From Oegoconia quadripuncta (lineage: Eukaryota > Arthropoda > Insecta > Lepidoptera > Autostichidae): a DNA stretch of 64,000 nt. The notes under the pieces are model-generated. The model saw nothing but the letters and a program-made list of their open reading frames with translations, searched no databases and was not told the DNA's origin. This document shows positions 61,561-64,000 of the stretch, one piece after another. The position numbers and the translations under genes are program-made. The DNA is taken from contig OX438758.1 of NCBI GenBank assembly GCA_949316235.1, positions 9,457,731 through 9,521,730 of the forward strand. Direction: 5' to 3'. Positions within the stretch are counted from its first letter, which is position 1. Every line of letters starts with the position of its first letter.

Positions 61561-62854
61561 GAAGTATAAGCGTTCCCAGAAAATTGATATTGTGCTTACA
61601 AAGATCCTCAGACATGCCTTCATATCAATGGCATAGATAAGTCCACAGCTGAAGCATCAGCGCGTGAAGCATCTCCCATGGTATGACTTATGACGCTGCA
61701 GCCAATGCTGCTGGTATACACGCTCACGACCCTTGCGTCTCCTTTTACGACGCCCACGGGAAGACGACATGCTTTAGCAGTCCGCATTCGTGAACAAATA
61801 AGCGAAACGTTTTGTGTGAATGTTAGGTATACCAATGTATAACAAACGGACAGAAACCTTACCTGCGTATGATAGTCCGAAGATGGAGCTGCAATAGCAG
61901 TGATGAATGAGATCATTATGTTTTCTCTTGAACATTTCATTAAAAACAATATTTTTATTGAAGATTTTACTTCAACTAAACTAAAATTTTATTTATATAA
62001 AGCGAGTTTTTTTACATTCTTAAATATATAATTAATATACAATATATAGGGTAGATCTATATTTAGCGGTGGATAATACAGTAATCTGGGTGGTTTTCTT
62101 TATTGTAATATACAGTTTACGGCTCCTAGACAGCGAAGTAATAATGTATTTTTATATTTTAATGTACATTCCGCCATATAACCGTCTTTTTGAAATTATT
62201 TCAACTGGTCTCCGTTGAGAGTGAAGACCTGATAATGAACGACATAAATAGAGAATTGAATTGAATTTAGTTATGCCAATTTTTGCCGAGTCAATAATGG
62301 ACAAGTTCTATAAAGAAAATTAAAAAGAAAATATAAATGAAAATTTTCCAATGAAATTATGAATCCATGCCTGCGTTAAATTTATTGACATATATACTAT
62401 TTAGTTTCCACGACTATTAGTGTAGCAAACTCGTAAACAAATACCCATTGAAAGACAATTTCATCGAATAAATTCTAATTAAGTTTCGGAATGGATTTCT
62501 CATTCCGATGTATTTTATATCTATTCTAAAACAATAGTAGGCACATACTAAAATTGTAAAGGTGCACACACACGGCCCAATTGTGGCTTAATGACTGGGG
62601 CTATAAGCGTTAATCGTTGAGCTTGCCAACGGTATAAAGCATAGATGACAGCGTGAGCGTTTCTAAAATTAAATAATAAGCTTTTTTTGTGTTTTTAATC
62701 TAGAAGTTTCAAAATTGTAACTTAATGGATTTTGTGGGATACAAAATGATCACTTGGCATCGCCTGTTTTTTAACCCCGACGACGTTGTAATTTTCTCCG
62801 GACATGCTTAGTAGTGCGTGTATGAGTGCAGTTTTTTTTTATATTAAATAAAAA
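61561..62854. other. No gene; repeat E trace
   Basis: 61738-61772 (TCTCCTTTTACGACGCCCAC, GGGAAGACGAC) is a repeat E piece, inverse. The 109-codon minus frame (61620-61949) covers it and has no known motif. The rest is AT-rich. Confidence 0.5.
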
Positions 62855-62968
62855 TCAGTCCCCCAAATGTGTTGGGTTTCCGGGTCAGTACACTTCCAAC
62901 TTCGACCTCATCTTCACTTAACATCAGGTGTGATTGAGGTCAAGTACCAACCCGTTGTACATAAAAAA
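62855..62968 (+). mobile_element. SINE-B, 5'-truncated
   Basis: CAGTCCCCCAAATGTGTTGG, GTTTCCGGGTCAGTACACTT, CACTTAACATCAGGTGTGAT and CCCGTTGTACATAAAAAA. Starts at nearly the same point as 12995-13125. Confidence 0.8.
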
Positions 62969-63097
62969 ACAAGAGCAGATATATTATGAAAAGAGGTTAA
63001 ATTTTTTGTATTGTGATTGATATCATAGTATTTCCAGGGGTTTCTATATTTATACCCAAGATTAAACTCGAAAATAGGTTCTTAGCCATTTCACTGA

Positions 63098-63484
63098 TTA
63101 AGAGGATTTATTCCGTCCGGTTGTACTAATTAGATAAATTAAGATTTTTTTATAAATACAGTTTTTTTTTTAAATAAAGAATAAATTAAAAAGTTGTTCT
63201 GGCATGCACTTAAGAACCCTAAAAGCTAGTTATAAATAGTACATCAATTGCTTTAATTGCGGTTATTTTTGAGGATGTCAAATTGTTCATAAAAACAGCC
63301 ACTTTTTTTATAATCGTGAATTCTAGAAAATAGCCCCCGCCAAAGCTATCTAGGTATTATTTATAATGAGCTTTTAGGCTTCTCGAGTGAAGGTCAGAAC
63401 GTTTTTTTTTTATTCATTCTGTATTAAAAAAGAAATGTAGATTTATCCAATCAGGGCACCACTGGACAGAATAAACCCTCTTAC
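63098..63484 (+). mobile_element. MITE-Y copy 3, longest uninterrupted
   Basis: TTAA at 63098, then GAGGATTTATTCCGTCCGGT and TTAGATAAATTAAGATTTTT. Interior ATAGCCCCCGCCAAAGCTAT and CTTTTAGGCTTCTCGAGTGA, then right end ATTTATCCAATCAGGGCACC and GGACAGAATAAACCCTCTTA. The right TTAA is mutated to TTAC. At 387 bp it is 100 bp longer than copy 1. Confidence 0.75.
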
Positions 63485-64000
63485 CAACAACCCATGTTAT
63501 TTGCTGCCTCCAAAAGTTATTTTTAACCTCAAAACTTAATGTTATCTCTGGTCTCTCAAGGAATTACGTCATAATGAGCTGGTAATTGTGTTACGTAATA
63601 CAACCAGTAGTCAGACCGGCTAACTAAACTGCTTTGGGAATTGCTATCATTTATGACGTCAATGCACTGTTGGTCCCAATCATATTATAATACAATGACC
63701 AAAACATACAGTGCATTGCTATGGTTGTCGCTATAGCTTTGAATTAGTCGGTAGAGCCCATGGGCCCGATTCTCGCGCACCTACCTAATCGCAATTTCAC
63801 TCTCAGTAGCGCTTTCAAACTTATGTGCAAATTCAAAAGTGACAAAACTATCGATTCTACCCACACAAAAATCACGAATACTCAAAACCTGCATAACTTG
63901 AGTCAAACAATAGAGTCTATTAAATAGAAATTAAGACTTTAAGAGTATTATCACAGAAAAAGTATTACTTTGATCCGCTCATGACTTTCCCCATCAACTT
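63485..64000. other. No feature recognised
   Basis: Spacer to the window end. GGGCCCGATTCTCGCGCACC at 63763-63782 is the only GC-rich spot. Confidence 0.55.

Noticed and set aside
61620..61949. 109-codon minus frame
   Set aside because: Covers a repeat E fragment and lacks motifs.
1..64000. CRISPR arrays, bacterial operons, prophage or viral integrations
   Set aside because: The direct repeats are dispersed or tandem without spacers; the coding relics are non-LTR retrotransposon RTs; no capsid, integrase or operon-like gene packing is seen.

Overview
The window reads as non-coding, repeat-packed nuclear DNA from an arthropod, most likely a moth or butterfly (Lepidoptera). The base composition is AT-rich, no intact host protein-coding gene is visible, and almost every recognisable feature is a transposable-element relic. 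The Lepidoptera assignment is inference: it rests on familiar-looking element types (Jockey- and CR1-like LINE 3' ends, tRNA-derived SINEs with perfect A and B boxes, 5S-rRNA-derived SINEs, microsatellite-linked elements ending in a CTAG(T) motif) and not on a species-diagnostic gene. Family letters (SINE-A, MITE-X and so on) are local names.

Layout. 0-6 kb: a TIR element (MITE-X) broken by two LINE fragments and carrying a private 3 x 43 bp tandem array, a foldback MITE-Z, a 5S-derived SINE-G, and a SINE-C split by a LINE-P. 6-15 kb: sparse, with SINE-A, SINE-D, LINE 3' ends, a second MITE-X and SINE-B tails. 15-23 kb: long stretches with nothing recognised, a GC-rich patch, a TTAA-flanked MITE-Y, a degenerate 16 bp array and repeat E. 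22.6-27 kb: a decayed Jockey-like LINE on the minus strand, then the most gene-like locus in the window. That locus has a TATA box and initiator at proper spacing, an untranslated first exon with a good donor, a start codon in good context and a following exon whose peptide I tentatively associate with insect Mutator-like transposase-domain proteins. It is destroyed by a 5'-truncated LINE. 27-42 kb: many SINE-B, SINE-C and SINE-G copies, MITE-Z, and a perfect 31 bp hairpin. 42-55 kb: LINE 3' ends, further TIR elements (W, V, Y, Z), four nested insertions and a coding-like decayed patch. 55-64 kb: AT-rich background with a LINE C-terminal relic, a third MITE-X holding a perfect 21 bp hairpin, SINE-A, SINE-D, repeat H, a Helitron-like repeat and a third long MITE-Y.

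How the parts relate. The autonomous LINEs are represented only by 5'-truncated, frameshifted copies, and the SINEs and short TIR elements depend on such enzymes in trans. Nested insertions give a relative chronology: MITE-X, Y and Z and repeat E are older, SINEs and LINE tails landed in them later. No CRISPR, operon, rRNA gene or functional tRNA gene is visible. I found no convincing new biological system. The items most worth checking are the promoter-bearing interrupted gene at 23.9-25.3 kb, the perfect hairpin at 41.75 kb and the 5S-derived SINE family.
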